A DNA stretch of 64,000 bases. It comes from Glycomyces luteolus (GTDB lineage Bacteria > Actinomycetota > Actinomycetes > Mycobacteriales > Micromonosporaceae). Location of the stretch: NCBI RefSeq assembly GCF_027622875.1, contig NZ_JAPZVP010000004.1, positions 62,001 to 126,000 of the forward strand, given 5' to 3'. Every line of letters starts with the position of its first letter. Within the stretch, counting starts at the first letter, position 1. Shown piece by piece: positions 16,246 to 26,800 of the stretch. Both the position numbers and the translations under genes were made by a program. The notes under the pieces are model-generated. The model did not search any database and was not told the origin of the DNA. It worked only from the letters and a program-made list of their open reading frames with translations.

Positions 16246-19200
16246 ATGGCCTATCCACTCGACGACCCCGCACGGGGCGTACCCGCGAGCCCGAACCTCC
16301 CGGAGGTCGAGCGCCGTGTGCTCGACTTCTGGACCAAGGACGACACCTTCGCCGCCTCCATCGAATCCCGCGAAGCGGGCGAGAACGGCGCGAACGAGTT
16401 CGTCTTCTACGACGGCCCCCCCTTCGCCAACGGCCTGCCCCACTACGGGCACCTCCTCACCGGCTACGTCAAGGACATCGTCCCGCGCTACCAGACCATG
16501 CGCGGCCGGCGCGTCGAACGCCGCTTCGGCTGGGACACCCACGGCATGCCCGCCGAGGTCACCACCGAGAAGGAGCTCGGCCTCAAATCGAAGGCCGACA
16601 TCGAGGCGTACGGCATCGACCGGTTCAACGCCGCCGCGAAGGCCTCCGTCCTCCAGTTCACCGGCGAATGGCACGACTACGTCACCCGCCAGGCCCGCTG
16701 GGTCGACTTCGAGAACGACTACAAGACCCTCGACCTCACCTACATGGAGAGCGTCATGTGGGCCTTCAAGACCCTCTACGACAAGGGACTCGTCTACGAG
16801 GGCTACCGCGTGCTCTGGTACTGCTGGCGCTGCGAGACGCCGCTCGCCGCCACCGAGACGAAGATGGACGACACCTACAAGGACCGCCAGGACCCGGCCG
16901 TCACCGTCGGACTCGACATCACCACCGAAGGCCCGCTCCAGGGCGCGAAGCTCCTGGTGTGGACCACCACGCCCTGGACGCTCCCGTCGAACCTCGCCGC
17001 CGCCGTCCACCCGAGCGTCGACTACGTGGTCGTCGAGGCCGAAGGCTCCCGCTACCTGCTCGCCGAGGCCCGCCTCGCCGCGTACGCCCGCGAACTCGGC
17101 GACCAGACCGAAGTCCTCGCCCGCTACAAGGGCGCCGACCTCGTCGGCCTGCGCTACAACCCGCCGTTCGACTTCTTCACCGGCCGCGAGAACGCCCACC
17201 AGGTCCTCACCGCCGACTACGTCACCACCGAGGACGGCACCGGCATCGTCCACATCGCCCCCGCCTTCGGTGAAGAGGACAAGCTCGTCACCGACGCCGC
17301 CGGTATCGAGCCGGTAGTCCCCGTCGACAGCGCCGGCAAGTTCACCGGCGAGGTCCCCCCGTACGAGGGCGTCCACGTCTTCGAAGCCAACAAGCTCATC
17401 ATCAAGGACCTCAAGGACACCCAGCGCCTCCTGCGGCACGACACCTACAACCACAACTACCCGCACTGCTGGCGCTGCGGCTCCCCGCTGATCCAGCGGG
17501 CCCTGTCGGCGTGGTTCGTCGCGGTCACCCGGTTCCGCGACCGCATGGTCGAACTCAACCAGGAGATCGACTGGACCCCCGGCCACATCAAGGACGGGCA
17601 GTTCGGCCGGTGGCTCGCCAACGCCCGCGACTGGAACATCAGCCGCAACCGCTTCTGGGGCTCGCCCATCCCCGTGTGGGTCAGCGACGACCCGGAGTAT
17701 CCGCGCGTCGACGTCTACGGCTCCCTCGCCGACCTCGAACGCGACTTCGGCGTGCCCGTGACGGACCTGCACCGGCCCGGCATCGACAACCTGGTGCGGC
17801 CCAACCCGGACGACCCCACGGGCAAGTCCGTGATGCGCCGCGTCCCCGAGGTGCTCGACTGCTGGTTCGAATCGGGCTCCATGCCGTTCGCGCAGGTCCA
17901 CTACCCGTTCGAGAACGCCGACTGGTTCGAGCACCACTACCCGGGCGACTTCATCGTCGAGTACACGGCGCAGACCCGCGGCTGGTTCTACCTGCTGCAC
18001 GTCCTCGCCACGGCCCTCTTCGACCGCCCCGCGTTCCGCACCGCCGTCGTCCACGGCACCCTGCTGGGCGCCGACGGGCAGAAGATGTCCAAGTCGCTCA
18101 AGAACTACCCGGACGTCCGGGAGTCCTTCGAGGCCTACGGGTCCGACGCGGTCCGCTGGTTCCTCGTGTCCTCCCCGGTCCTGCGCGGCGGCGACATGCC
18201 GGTCACCGAGAACGGCTTCCGCGACGCGGTGCGCCAGATCGTGCTGCCCCTGTGGAACGTGTGGTACTTCTACACGCTCTACGCCGGGGCCGCCGGCTAC
18301 GAGGCCTCCCCTGAGCAGGCCCGGCAGACCGCGCTGGCGAGTGAGCACCGCCTCGACAAGTACCTGCTGGCGAAGACCCGCGAGCTCGTCGAGACCATCA
18401 CGGAGGCGATGGACGGGTACGACCTCGTGCGCGCGACCGCCGCGTTCCGCTCCTACCTGGAGAGCCTCACCAACTGGTACGTGCGCCGCTCGCGCGACCG
18501 GTTCTGGGAGGGCGACGAGGACGGGTTCGCTACGCTCGCAACGGCGTTGAAGACCGCGTGCGAGGTGGCCGCGCCGCTGTTGCCGCTGGTCACCGAGGAC
18601 ATCTGGCGCGGCCTCACCGGCGGCCGCTCGGTGCACCTGGCCGACTGGCCGGACGCCGGCGACCTGCCCGCCGACCACGCCCTGGTCGAGGCCATGGACG
18701 CGGTGCGCGAGATCGCCTCGGTCGGCCTGTTCATGCGCAAGGCCCGCAAGCTCCGCGTGCGCCTGCCCTTGGCGAAGGCCACCGTGGCGACCGGGCACGC
18801 CGAGCGGCTCGCGCCGTTCGCGGACCTGCTCAGGGACGAGCTGAACGTCAAGGCCGTCGAGTTCGACTCCGACGTGAGCGCCTACTCGAAGGCCGACCTG
18901 AAGCTGGTCCCGCGCGTGCTCGGGCCCCGCCTCGGCAAGGACGTGCAGCGGGTCATCAAGGCCGTCAAGGCCGGGGACTGGACCGTCGCCGACGGCGCGG
19001 TCACCGCGGGCGGCGTGGTCCTGGAGGACGGCGAGTACGAGCTGACCATGGTCGCCGTGGACGCCGAGCACACCGAGGCCCTGCCGAACGACGCGGGCGT
19101 CATCGTGCTCGACACCGAGGTCACCCCCGAGCTCGCCGCCGAGGGCCTCGCCCGCGACGTCGTCCGGGTGGTCCAGCAGGCCCGCAAGGACGCCGGCCTC

Positions 19201-19389
19201 GAGGTCACCGACCGCGTCGCGGTCGTCCTCGACGCCGCCGACGAGGTCAAGGCGGCGGTGGAGACGCACCGCGCCTTCGTCCAGGCCGAGACCCTCGCCC
19301 TGGAACTGGCCTTCGGCGACCTCCCCGACACCGCCACCAGCGGCGAAGCCGGAGAGACCACGGTGAAGGCAGCGGTCGCGAAGCGCTGA
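16246..19389 (+). CDS. ileS: Isoleucyl-tRNA synthetase
   Basis: A 1047-residue class I synthetase charging tRNA-Ile in the cytoplasm. The HIGH-type motif reads PHYGH near residue 64-68, DTHGMPAE follows, and KMSKS is near 613-617. Two zinc-type pairs, YCWRC and HCWRC, are present. Length and the [10 protein letters not shown] context fit the long, eukaryote-like IleS form, which in other bacteria is poorly inhibited by mupirocin; that property is not shown here. GAGGAG precedes the ATG and is part of the T-box sequestering stem. The gene is monocistronic and ends at a strong terminator. Confidence 0.97.
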   Translation: MAYPLDDPARGVPASPNLPEVERRVLDFWTKDDTFAASIESREAGENGANEFVFYDGPPFANGLPHYGHLLTGYVKDIVPRYQTMRGRRVERRFGWDTHGMPAEVTTEKELGLKSKADIEAYGIDRFNAAAKASVLQFTGEWHDYVTRQARWVDFENDYKTLDLTYMESVMWAFKTLYDKGLVYEGYRVLWYCWRCETPLAATETKMDDTYKDRQDPAVTVGLDITTEGPLQGAKLLVWTTTPWTLPSNLAAAVHPSVDYVVVEAEGSRYLLAEARLAAYARELGDQTEVLARYKGADLVGLRYNPPFDFFTGRENAHQVLTADYVTTEDGTGIVHIAPAFGEEDKLVTDAAGIEPVVPVDSAGKFTGEVPPYEGVHVFEANKLIIKDLKDTQRLLRHDTYNHNYPHCWRCGSPLIQRALSAWFVAVTRFRDRMVELNQEIDWTPGHIKDGQFGRWLANARDWNISRNRFWGSPIPVWVSDDPEYPRVDVYGSLADLERDFGVPVTDLHRPGIDNLVRPNPDDPTGKSVMRRVPEVLDCWFESGSMPFAQVHYPFENADWFEHHYPGDFIVEYTAQTRGWFYLLHVLATALFDRPAFRTAVVHGTLLGADGQKMSKSLKNYPDVRESFEAYGSDAVRWFLVSSPVLRGGDMPVTENGFRDAVRQIVLPLWNVWYFYTLYAGAAGYEASPEQARQTALASEHRLDKYLLAKTRELVETITEAMDGYDLVRATAAFRSYLESLTNWYVRRSRDRFWEGDEDGFATLATALKTACEVAAPLLPLVTEDIWRGLTGGRSVHLADWPDAGDLPADHALVEAMDAVREIASVGLFMRKARKLRVRLPLAKATVATGHAERLAPFADLLRDELNVKAVEFDSDVSAYSKADLKLVPRVLGPRLGKDVQRVIKAVKAGDWTVADGAVTAGGVVLEDGEYELTMVAVDAEHTEALPNDAGVIVLDTEVTPELAAEGLARDVVRVVQQARKDAGLEVTDRVAVVLDAADEVKAAVETHRAFVQAETLALELAFGDLPDTATSGEAGETTVKAAVAKR

Positions 19390-19403
19390 GCCGCACGAAC
19401 GAG

Positions 19404-19434
19404 GGGGCCCGGCGACCAATGGTCGCCGGGCCCC
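19404..19434. terminator. Terminator after ileS, convergent with the Doc gene
   Basis: A perfect 14-bp stem GGGGCCCGGCGACC with loop AAT starts 14 bases after the ileS stop. A near copy is found at 20111-20141 on the other side of the toxin-antitoxin pair. Confidence 0.8.
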
Positions 19435-19449
19435 GATGTCGTTGCCGTG

Positions 19450-19836
19450 TCAGCTGAGCGGTGTCGTGCCCGTATCGAGGGGGGGAGCGCTATAGCCGAC
19501 CTCGAGATCGCCTTGGGCCACCGCCCGGATGAACTCGTCGCCTGCTTCCGGCGACGGCGGTTTCAGGTGGTACCCGTTCAGGCCGTACATCTGCTTGGCC
19601 GCGACATACCCCAACCGCTTGTTGCCGTCGACCAGCGCGTGGTTGCGGACCAGGGAGTGGAGCAGCGCGGCGACCTTCTCATGCAGAGACGGGTACGCCT
19701 CGACCCCGAACACGCACGCCTGGGGGCGGGCCAGCGACGATTCCAGCAGGCCCCAGTCCCGCACCGGCGGAGGCTTGTACCCCGTCACCGCGATGGCGAT
19801 CTTCTCCAGATCGTCAAGGTCGAGGTAGTCGATCAT
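19450..19836 (-). CDS. doc: Doc/Fic-family toxin
   Basis: A 128-residue single-domain Fic protein of the death-on-curing class. The core motif HALVDGNKRLGY matches the Doc form HxFxDxNKR. YLDLDDLEKIA at the start and an EKVAALLHSLVRNH helix are typical. Doc phosphorylates elongation factor Tu and stops translation in E. coli phage P1; the same role is inferred. It overlaps the antitoxin gene by ATGA. The frame is complete, with all core motif residues present, so it should be active if expressed. Confidence 0.9.
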   Translation of the reverse strand: MIDYLDLDDLEKIAIAVTGYKPPPVRDWGLLESSLARPQACVFGVEAYPSLHEKVAALLHSLVRNHALVDGNKRLGYVAAKQMYGLNGYHLKPPSPEAGDEFIRAVAQGDLEVGYSAPPLDTGTTPLS

Positions 19837-20030
19837 TTGGCGAGCCGGTCCAGCAGCTCGCGGTCTTCTTCGAGCGTGCGGGCCAGCAGCTCGTCGAAGC
19901 GTCGCTGGCGCTCGGTCAGGAACACGTGGACCGCTTCCGTGACCAGGTCGTGCTTGGAGCGGCGTTCCTTCGCGGCCCGCTCCGTGAGCAGCCGGTCGTC
20001 TTCCTCTGAGAGTCGCAACGTCATGGCCAT
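19833..20030 (-). CDS. Ribbon-helix-helix antitoxin paired with Doc
   Basis: A 65-residue protein starting MAMTLRLSEEDDRLLTERA, a ribbon-helix-helix DNA-binding domain, with a charged helical tail (RQRRFDELLARTLEEDRELLDRL) likely to bind and block the toxin. It is the first gene of the pair and overlaps the toxin start. An imperfect palindrome lies 18 bases upstream of its ATG and may be its operator. ATG codons at 20030 and 20024 are both possible. Confidence 0.85.
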   Translation of the reverse strand: MAMTLRLSEEDDRLLTERAAKERRSKHDLVTEAVHVFLTERQRRFDELLARTLEEDRELLDRLAK

Positions 20031-20047
20031 ACCGTCATGCTACCTCG

Positions 20048-20066
20048 TGATACCACGCGGTATTCA
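20048..20066 (-). promoter_or_regulatory. Candidate operator of the toxin-antitoxin operon
   Basis: ATACC and GGTAT flank a four-base centre (ACGC) at 20050-20063, with TGA/TCA extending the dyad imperfectly. The site is just upstream of the antitoxin start, where an autorepressor would bind. Confidence 0.45.
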
Positions 20067-20110
20067 GAGGTTTTCCCTGTTCGCGGGCGAGTCGAAGTCT
20101 CACGAAAATC

Positions 20111-20141
20111 GGGGCCCGGCGAGCGATGCTCGCCGGGCCCC
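20111..20141. terminator. Terminator after the lipoprotein gene
   Basis: A perfect 14-bp stem GGGGCCCGGCGAGC with loop GAT lies 17 bases beyond the lipoprotein stop. It differs from the ileS terminator at one stem pair and one loop base. Confidence 0.8.
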
Positions 20142-20158
20142 GTACGCCTCGGTGCCGC

Positions 20159-20629
20159 TTAGGCGAACTCGCCGCAGATCTTCCAGACGTCGTCTTCCTT
20201 CACCAGGTCGAAGGTCTCCTCGGTGTCCTCGCCGTTCTCGGTCATGGTGACCGCGACGGTCGCGGTGTCGCCGTCCTCGGTGACCTCGCCGATCTCGTAG
20301 GACCAGTCCTCGGGGAGCGCGGCGTCCTCGCCCATGGCCTCCTTGATCTCGTCCTCGCTCATGCCGTCGAACATGGCGCCGGCCTCTTTGAGGCCGTCGA
20401 CGTCATCGGCGCAGAGGTACTCATCGGCGTCGTTCGCGGCGCCTTCGAAGTCGCCGGACATCATGGAGTTGGCGAGGTCCTCGATGCCGTTGTCGAGGAA
20501 GTTCTCGACCGCACCCTCAGGCGTGTCGGAGTTGCCGCCGCACGCGGACAGGGCGAGGACCGCGGCGAACGCGCCCCCAGCGAGGGCGGTCGCGCGGCGG
20601 GCACGGCGGGGCGTCATCACAGTGTTCAT
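20159..20629 (-). CDS. Putative lipoprotein of unknown function (DUF4878-like)
   Basis: A 156-residue exported protein. A twin-Arg-rich start (TPRRARRATALAGG) leads into a hydrophobic segment ending in the lipobox LSAC. The acidic mature domain starts DTPEGAVENFLDNG and ends EETFDLVKEDDVWKICGEF, the pattern of small DUF4878/NTF2-like lipoproteins in which a residual Cys near the end pairs with an internal one. I start at the ATG at 20629; an ATG at 20617 is equally possible. It stands alone with its own terminator. Confidence 0.75.
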   Translation of the reverse strand: MNTVMTPRRARRATALAGGAFAAVLALSACGGNSDTPEGAVENFLDNGIEDLANSMMSGDFEGAANDADEYLCADDVDGLKEAGAMFDGMSEDEIKEAMGEDAALPEDWSYEIGEVTEDGDTATVAVTMTENGEDTEETFDLVKEDDVWKICGEFA

Positions 20630-20778
20630 CGGTTCCAATCAGATGAGGAATTCCCTTGCGGCCCCGTGGGTGGCGGGTCCGAAGGCCGGTATGGGCCCGG
20701 CCCCGGGAACAGCGTCCATATTAGGGACGCTCCGCAAACTGGCGGCGACGTCGCCGCGAACGCCGCAGGGCGGGTGCG

Positions 20779-23700
20779 CTAATCGAGGTCGGGCCACCAG
20801 GTGTGGTCGGAACCGATGTAGTGGAAGGCCGTCCGGACCTCGGACTCGTCGATGCCTTTGAGCCGCGCCCAGGCTTTCCGGTAGACCTTGAGCTGGAGGG
20901 CGGCGCGGGCCGCGTCCCCGCCCTGCGGCGGACGGCCGGTCTTCCAGTCGACGATGTCGTAGCCGCCGCCGTCGCGATGGAAGATCGCGTCGATGCGGCC
21001 GCGGACCACCGTGCCCTCGTATTCGACGACGAAAGGGACCTCCTGGGCCGCGATGCGACGACCGGCCCACGCGGAGTTCCGGAAGGCCTCCTTCAACCGG
21101 TCCAGGTCCGCGTCCGGGCCCACCGGGTCGGCCGCGCCAGGCAGGTCCGCCGGGTCGAAGAGCGTGCCGCCCCCGAAGAACTCCTCAACCCACGAGTGGA
21201 ACTCCGTGCCGCGCTGGGTCGCCGGGCGCGGCGGGGCCGGCATCGGGCGGCGGCGCTCAGCCGCGAACCGCTCCTCGTCGGCGCGCATCGCCATGAGCTG
21301 CGACGTGGAGAGCCGCTTCGGGCGGGGGAGCTTCACGACGCCCGATTCGAGCGCCGCGCGTTCGGCGAGCAGCAGTTCGGCCTCCGTGCGCCACACCCGC
21401 GACTGCGGGCCGCCCCCGCCGGCGTCGTCCGGTGCGGCCAGCACCAGCTCGGCGGCCTCAGCGAACGCCTCCTGCCGGGAACCCAAGGGCGCCTTGCTCG
21501 GCCACTCGACCGTCCGGGCGTCCTCTTCGAGCGGGTTCGACGGGCCCGGATCGGCCCACACGGTCGCCTCCGCGCCCGCCGCCACTGCCTCCTCCAGATA
21601 GGGGGCGGGTTTGCGCAGCTGCCGCCGCTCCGCCTCCCACCAGTACCCGCTCGCGAGCAGCGCCTGCCGCGCGCGGGTCAGCGCCACGTACGCGAGCCGC
21701 CGCTCCTCCTCGAGCCGCGCCTCCTCGTCATCGCGCTTGAACTCCTCAACGGCCCCCTTGACTTCGGAGGGAACGTTCGCGTCGTCGAGGTACAGCACCG
21801 GCAGGTTCCCGGCGTCCCCGCGCAGCGGGTACGGCAGCCGCGCCGCGTCGCTCACCCAGGTCTGGTCGCCCTTCACCTTGCCCGGCAGGATGCCCTCGCA
21901 CAGGCCCGGCACCGCCACCACGTCCCACTCCAGGCCCTTCGCGGCATGCACCGTGAGAAGCTGCACCACCCCGCCCGCAGGGGAGGCGCCCTCCACCGTC
22001 AGCCCCCGCTCCCGCTCCGCGGCGGTCTCCAGATAGGACAGGAACCCGGGGATGCTCGCCCCGCTCGTGTCGTTCTCGTAAGCGGCCGCGACATCGACGA
22101 ACTCGTCCAGGTTCGACAGGTCCCCGTGGTGCAGCATCACCTCGACGTCGAGACCCGAATGCGCGATCACGTCGCCCACCACGTCCGGCAGGCTCTGCCC
22201 CAGCCGCCCGCGGATCCAGCCCAGCTCCTCGTGCAGCTGCGCGAAGCGCAGATACCCCAACGCCGAGAAGCGCTCGGCCGGGCCCGGATCGGCCAGCGCG
22301 TCGGCCAGTGACGCCTCGGCCTCCCGCCCGGCGTCCGGTTCGAAGCCGCGCGTGTCCGGGGCGAGCTCGCGGGCGCGCGCCCACAGGGCGGCGATGTCGC
22401 GCGGACCGATGCGCCAGCGGTTCCCGGCGAGGAGCCGCATGAGCGAGGGCCCGTCGGTGGGGTCGGCGGCGGCTCTGAGCATCGCGACCGCTTCGGCCAC
22501 TTCGGGATGGAAGAGGAGCCCGAGGGAGCCGATGACTTCGACGGGGAGTCCGGCGGCGGTGAGGGCGCGGTGGAGGGCGGGGATCTGGCGGCGTTTGCGG
22601 ACGAGGACGGCGGCTTCGACGGGTTTGGCGGCGTCGCCGTGTTCGGCGCGGCGCTGCTGGTCGATGGCGTCGCGGATGACGGCGAGGTTCGCGGCGAGCC
22701 AGTCGGCTTCGTCGGTGACGGTGAGGTGCATGGCGGCGCGGACGAGGCCGGGGCCGTCGACGCCGGCTTCGAGGGGGTGGAGGTCGCCGGCGCGGAGCGG
22801 TTCGGAGACCCGGTTGGCGACGGCGAGGATCTCGGCGCGGTTGCGCCAGGACTTGGTGAGTTCGACGCGTTCGGCGGGTCGTCCTGCGGGCGTGGGGAAG
22901 TCGGTGGGGAAGCGCAGGAGCGTCCCGGCGGAGGCGCCGCGCCAGGAGTAGATGGACTGGTTGGGGTCGCCGACTGCGGTGACGGGGTGGCCGCCGCCGA
23001 AAAGGTCGCGCAGGAGCGCGACCTGGGAGTAGGAGGTGTCCTGGTATTCGTCGAGGAGGACGACGCGCCAGCGTTCGCGTTCGGTCTTGATGATCTCGGG
23101 TGCGCCCGCGACGAGCTGCGCGGCGAGGGAGAGCTGGTCGGCGAAGTCCATGACGCCGAGTTCGCGTTTGCGCCGGTCCCAGGATTCGACGAGGGGGAGG
23201 AGCTGCTCGCGTTTGCGCCGCAGGGACATGAGCGCGCGGAACTGGTCGTTGGTCTGGCGGTTGCCTTGGCGCGCTTCGAGGTGGTCGGCGAGGTCGCGGT
23301 CGAACGCGCGCAGGTCGTCGCCGTCCCTGAGGTGTTCGGCGAGCTGCCCGGCGAGTTGGAGGACCTGCTCGGTGACCTTGTCGACGCCCACGTCGAATTC
23401 GCTCATGGGGCCGTCCCACGCGCACACCAGGTCGCGGGCGATCTGCCAGCGGCCGGTGTCGGTGATGACGCGCGTGCCCGGTTCGATGCCGATGCGCAGG
23501 CCGTGTTCGGCGACGAGGCCGCCCGCGTAGGCGTTGTAGGTGGAGACGGTGGGTTCGCCGTGGAGGTCGGCGAGTTCGGGGATGGATTCGGTGAGGCGCC
23601 GCAGTTTCTCGCGGACGCGGGCGGCGAGCTCCGCCGCGGCTTTGCGCGTGAAGGTGAGGCCGAGGACGTGCTCGGGGCGGGCGGCCCGGTTGGCGATGAG

Positions 23701-23874
23701 CCAGACGACCCGGTCGGCCATGGTCGTGGTCTTGCCGGAGCCGGCGCCCGCGACGACGAGCATCGGGTCGGGTCCGGCCTCGATGACCTTGGCCTGCTCG
23801 GGGGTCGGCGTGGGCGTGCCGAGCCGGTTGGCCAGGCCCACTGCCGTGTATCGGGTCGCGCCGCGCTCACTCAT
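20779..23874 (-). CDS. adnB: AdnB subunit of the AdnAB helicase-nuclease
   Basis: A 1031-residue UvrD-like motor with a C-terminal RecB-type nuclease. VVAGAGSGKTTTMADRVV is the Walker A motif near residue 40. LGLTFTRKAAAEL, VVLLDEYQDTSYSQ (Walker B), AVGDPNQSIYSWRGA and VALTRARQALL follow. The nuclease motifs are GRIDAIFHRDGGG and YDIVDWKTGRPP near residue 975, with QLKVYRKAW after it. In mycobacteria AdnAB resects double-strand breaks. It overlaps the upstream adnA by eight bases and is translated after it. Confidence 0.93.
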   Translation of the reverse strand: MSERGATRYTAVGLANRLGTPTPTPEQAKVIEAGPDPMLVVAGAGSGKTTTMADRVVWLIANRAARPEHVLGLTFTRKAAAELAARVREKLRRLTESIPELADLHGEPTVSTYNAYAGGLVAEHGLRIGIEPGTRVITDTGRWQIARDLVCAWDGPMSEFDVGVDKVTEQVLQLAGQLAEHLRDGDDLRAFDRDLADHLEARQGNRQTNDQFRALMSLRRKREQLLPLVESWDRRKRELGVMDFADQLSLAAQLVAGAPEIIKTERERWRVVLLDEYQDTSYSQVALLRDLFGGGHPVTAVGDPNQSIYSWRGASAGTLLRFPTDFPTPAGRPAERVELTKSWRNRAEILAVANRVSEPLRAGDLHPLEAGVDGPGLVRAAMHLTVTDEADWLAANLAVIRDAIDQQRRAEHGDAAKPVEAAVLVRKRRQIPALHRALTAAGLPVEVIGSLGLLFHPEVAEAVAMLRAAADPTDGPSLMRLLAGNRWRIGPRDIAALWARARELAPDTRGFEPDAGREAEASLADALADPGPAERFSALGYLRFAQLHEELGWIRGRLGQSLPDVVGDVIAHSGLDVEVMLHHGDLSNLDEFVDVAAAYENDTSGASIPGFLSYLETAAERERGLTVEGASPAGGVVQLLTVHAAKGLEWDVVAVPGLCEGILPGKVKGDQTWVSDAARLPYPLRGDAGNLPVLYLDDANVPSEVKGAVEEFKRDDEEARLEEERRLAYVALTRARQALLASGYWWEAERRQLRKPAPYLEEAVAAGAEATVWADPGPSNPLEEDARTVEWPSKAPLGSRQEAFAEAAELVLAAPDDAGGGGPQSRVWRTEAELLLAERAALESGVVKLPRPKRLSTSQLMAMRADEERFAAERRRPMPAPPRPATQRGTEFHSWVEEFFGGGTLFDPADLPGAADPVGPDADLDRLKEAFRNSAWAGRRIAAQEVPFVVEYEGTVVRGRIDAIFHRDGGGYDIVDWKTGRPPQGGDAARAALQLKVYRKAWARLKGIDESEVRTAFHYIGSDHTWWPDLD

Positions 23875-26800
23875 CGGTCACCTGTCGTCCTTCGTCGGCG
23901 ATCGGGCAGCACCGTTTCACGGAGCAGGTCTCGCATTTGCTGGTGTTGCGGGCCTCGAACACCGAGCCGGCCATGCGCACGGCCGTGTCCCCGGCGAGTT
24001 CCCGCGCCCAGTCGGGGTTCTCGTGCTCGCCGAGCGGCCCCTGCTGGCGGGCGACGGCGGTGGCGCCCTTCGCGTTCGGGTACACGAGCTCGGCCCCGCC
24101 GGGCTCGGCGCCCTCCTCGAACGCGCCCTCGGCGATGGCGAGCTGGTAGATCCCGAGCTGCGGGTTGGTCTGCGCTTCGTGTTTGGTGACGGCGCTCTTG
24201 CCGGTCTTGAGGTCGACGACGTAGAGGCGGCCGTCGGCGTCGCGTTCGAGCCGGTCGATCTGGCCGGACATGACCACTTCGACGCCGGGCGGCCCGATCT
24301 CGAGCTTGATCCGGAAGGACCGTTCGGCGCCGACGAGTTCCCTCCGGTTGGCGCTGAGCCATTTCGCGAAGCGTTCGACGGCGCCGGAGACGCGCTGGCG
24401 CTGCTGTTCGGCGTGCCAGGGCGCTTCGAAGGGGAGACGGTCGAAGTGCTCGCCGACGACCTGTTCCATCACGGTCTTCGGGTCGGCGGTCGGGTCGACG
24501 GTGACGGCTTCGGCGGCGGCGTGGAGGAGGGTGCCGAGGTGGCGGGGGAGGAGGTCGCCGGAGTCGCCGCCGTGGGATTCGAGGACCCATCGCAGCCCGC
24601 ACTGCTGGGTTTTCTCCACCTGGGACGGCGAGATGCGGATGGTCTCCCCGGCCAGGGCGAGGGCGCGTTCGTCCGAGACCGCGGCCAGGCCCCACCATTT
24701 CGCGGGGTCGGCGCCGGGGACGCCGGATTCGGCGAGGCGCCGCAGGGCCGCCGCGGCCGCGTCCCGTTCGGCGTGGCCGGAGTCGACGACGGCTTCGCGC
24801 AGGCGGGCGGTGAGCGAGGCGAGGCTCAGGGGCCGTCCGCGCCGGGGCGCGTTGACCGGTTCGACGCCGAGCTCGGCGCTGAACCGGCTCGGTTGCGCCT
24901 CTTCGGAGTCCACTGCCGTGACGAGCAGGCGCGTGCGGGCGCGGGTGCACGCGTTGTAGAACAGCCGCCGCTCCTCGTCGAGCAGTTGCGCGACCTGGTC
25001 GACGTCGGCGCGTCCGTCGATGACGTCGACGAGCGCTTCGGCGCCGAGGAGGGACCCGCGCGGCCGCAGGTTGGGCCATGCGCCTTCCTGGGCGCCCGCG
25101 ACGATGGCGAACTCCCAGCGGCGCCCGTGCGCGGCGTGCGCGGTCGTGAGGGTCACCGCGTCGCCCAGTTCCGCACGCGCGGAGAGGAAGTCGCCGGGGA
25201 GCTGCTGGTGGAGCACGTGCTCGCAGAAGACTTCGACGCCCGCACCGGGCTGCTTGCGCTCGTAGTCGGCGGCGAGGTCGAACAGGGCGATCACGGCGTC
25301 GAGTTCGGCGTCGGCGCGCTGGGCCCGCCGGTCCCCCGAGAGCGCGCGCCGCCGCAGCCGCTCGCTCATCGACGAGGCCTCCCACACCGCCCAGAGGGTG
25401 CCGCTGAGTCCGGTGCCTTCGCGGGCGGCCGCGAACAGGGCGGCGAGCCGCCGGGCGGGTTCGGCCCACTCCTCGTCGGGCAGCGCCGCGGTCCGTTCGG
25501 GGTCGCGCAGGGTCTCGACGAGGAGGTCGGCGCCGGGGGAGAAATTGTCGGCGGCGACGGCGAGCCGCCGCAGCTCCTGGCGCAGGCGGCGCTCCTCGAA
25601 CGGGTCGGCGCCGCCGAACGAGGAGTGCAGCAGCCCGGCCGCGTTCGACTCGTCGAGGCGTTCGCGCCCGCGGCCGACGAGGACGAGGTGCAGCAGGTTG
25701 CGCACGGTGGGGTGCGCGGGGAGCGGCACGTCGTCCGCGGCCTGGCGGGTGGGCACGCCCGCGTGCTGCATGGCCCGGCGCAGGTGCGGGATCGCACCGG
25801 CCGATTTGACGATGACGGCCATGTCCCCGTAGGGAACCCGGTCGAGGAGGTGGGCGCGGCGGGCGACGTCGGCGATGTACACGGCCTCGCGGGTCGGCGA
25901 GGGCAGGTAGACGACGTCGACGCGGCCCTGCTCCTCGGAGGCGGTGCCGCGCCCCCGGTCCCGGTCGTGGCCGCGCAGCCGCCGCGAGAGGGCGGTGGTG
26001 GCGGTGAGCGGCGCGAGCGCGACGTCGTGGGCGTCGTCGAGCTGCACGGTCGGCGCCTCGGCGCCGTCGTTGCGGCTGAAGCGGAACGGGAAGTCCCGCA
26101 CCGATGCCGGGTCGCCGCCCTGGAACCCGAACACGGCCGCGTCGGGCGTGCCGGCGGCGACCAGGTTCGCGCCGCCCCCGGCGAGGAGTTCGAGCAGCCG
26201 CAGATGCGCGGGCGTGGCGTCCTGCAGGTCGTCCACGAACACCCAGGCGGGCCTCGGGTACAGCGCGGGATCGCGGCGGAGCGCGGCCGCGGCGGCGCGC
26301 ACGATCTCGGCCGAGTCGTACAGGGCGCTCGACATCGACTGCAGCGCGAGGGTGGTCACATACCGGTCGTAGAAGCGCGCGGCGGCGATCCACTCCGGGC
26401 GGTCGTGCTCGCCGCCGAGCCGGGTCAGCTCGGGCGCCGAGAGGCCCCGCTCGCCGCAGCGGAGCACCAGGTCGCGGAGCTGCTGCGCGAACGCGTAGGT
26501 GCGCACGGCCTCGTCGAAGCCGGGCGGCCAGGCGAAGTCCTCGCCCTCCAGCATGGACCGGATGAGCGCGTCGGCCTCGGGGCCGGTGAGCAGGCGCGGC
26601 TCGTCGCGGCCCGCGGCGACCGCCGAGGCCCGCAGCAGCGCGAACGCGAACGCCGGGAACGTGAAGACGCCCACTTCGGCGGCCGAGAGCCCGGCCGTCG
26701 CCTCGTTCAGGCGCGAGCGGAGATGCGCGGTGTCCTGGCGGCGCAGGCCGAACACGAGGATCGAGGCCGGGTCGACCCCGGCCTCGACTTTCGCGGCGAC

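Noticed and set aside
16177-19419. A 1080-codon frame antisense to ileS
   Set aside because: Mirror of a strongly biased coding strand; no motif, and ileS is intact in the other direction.
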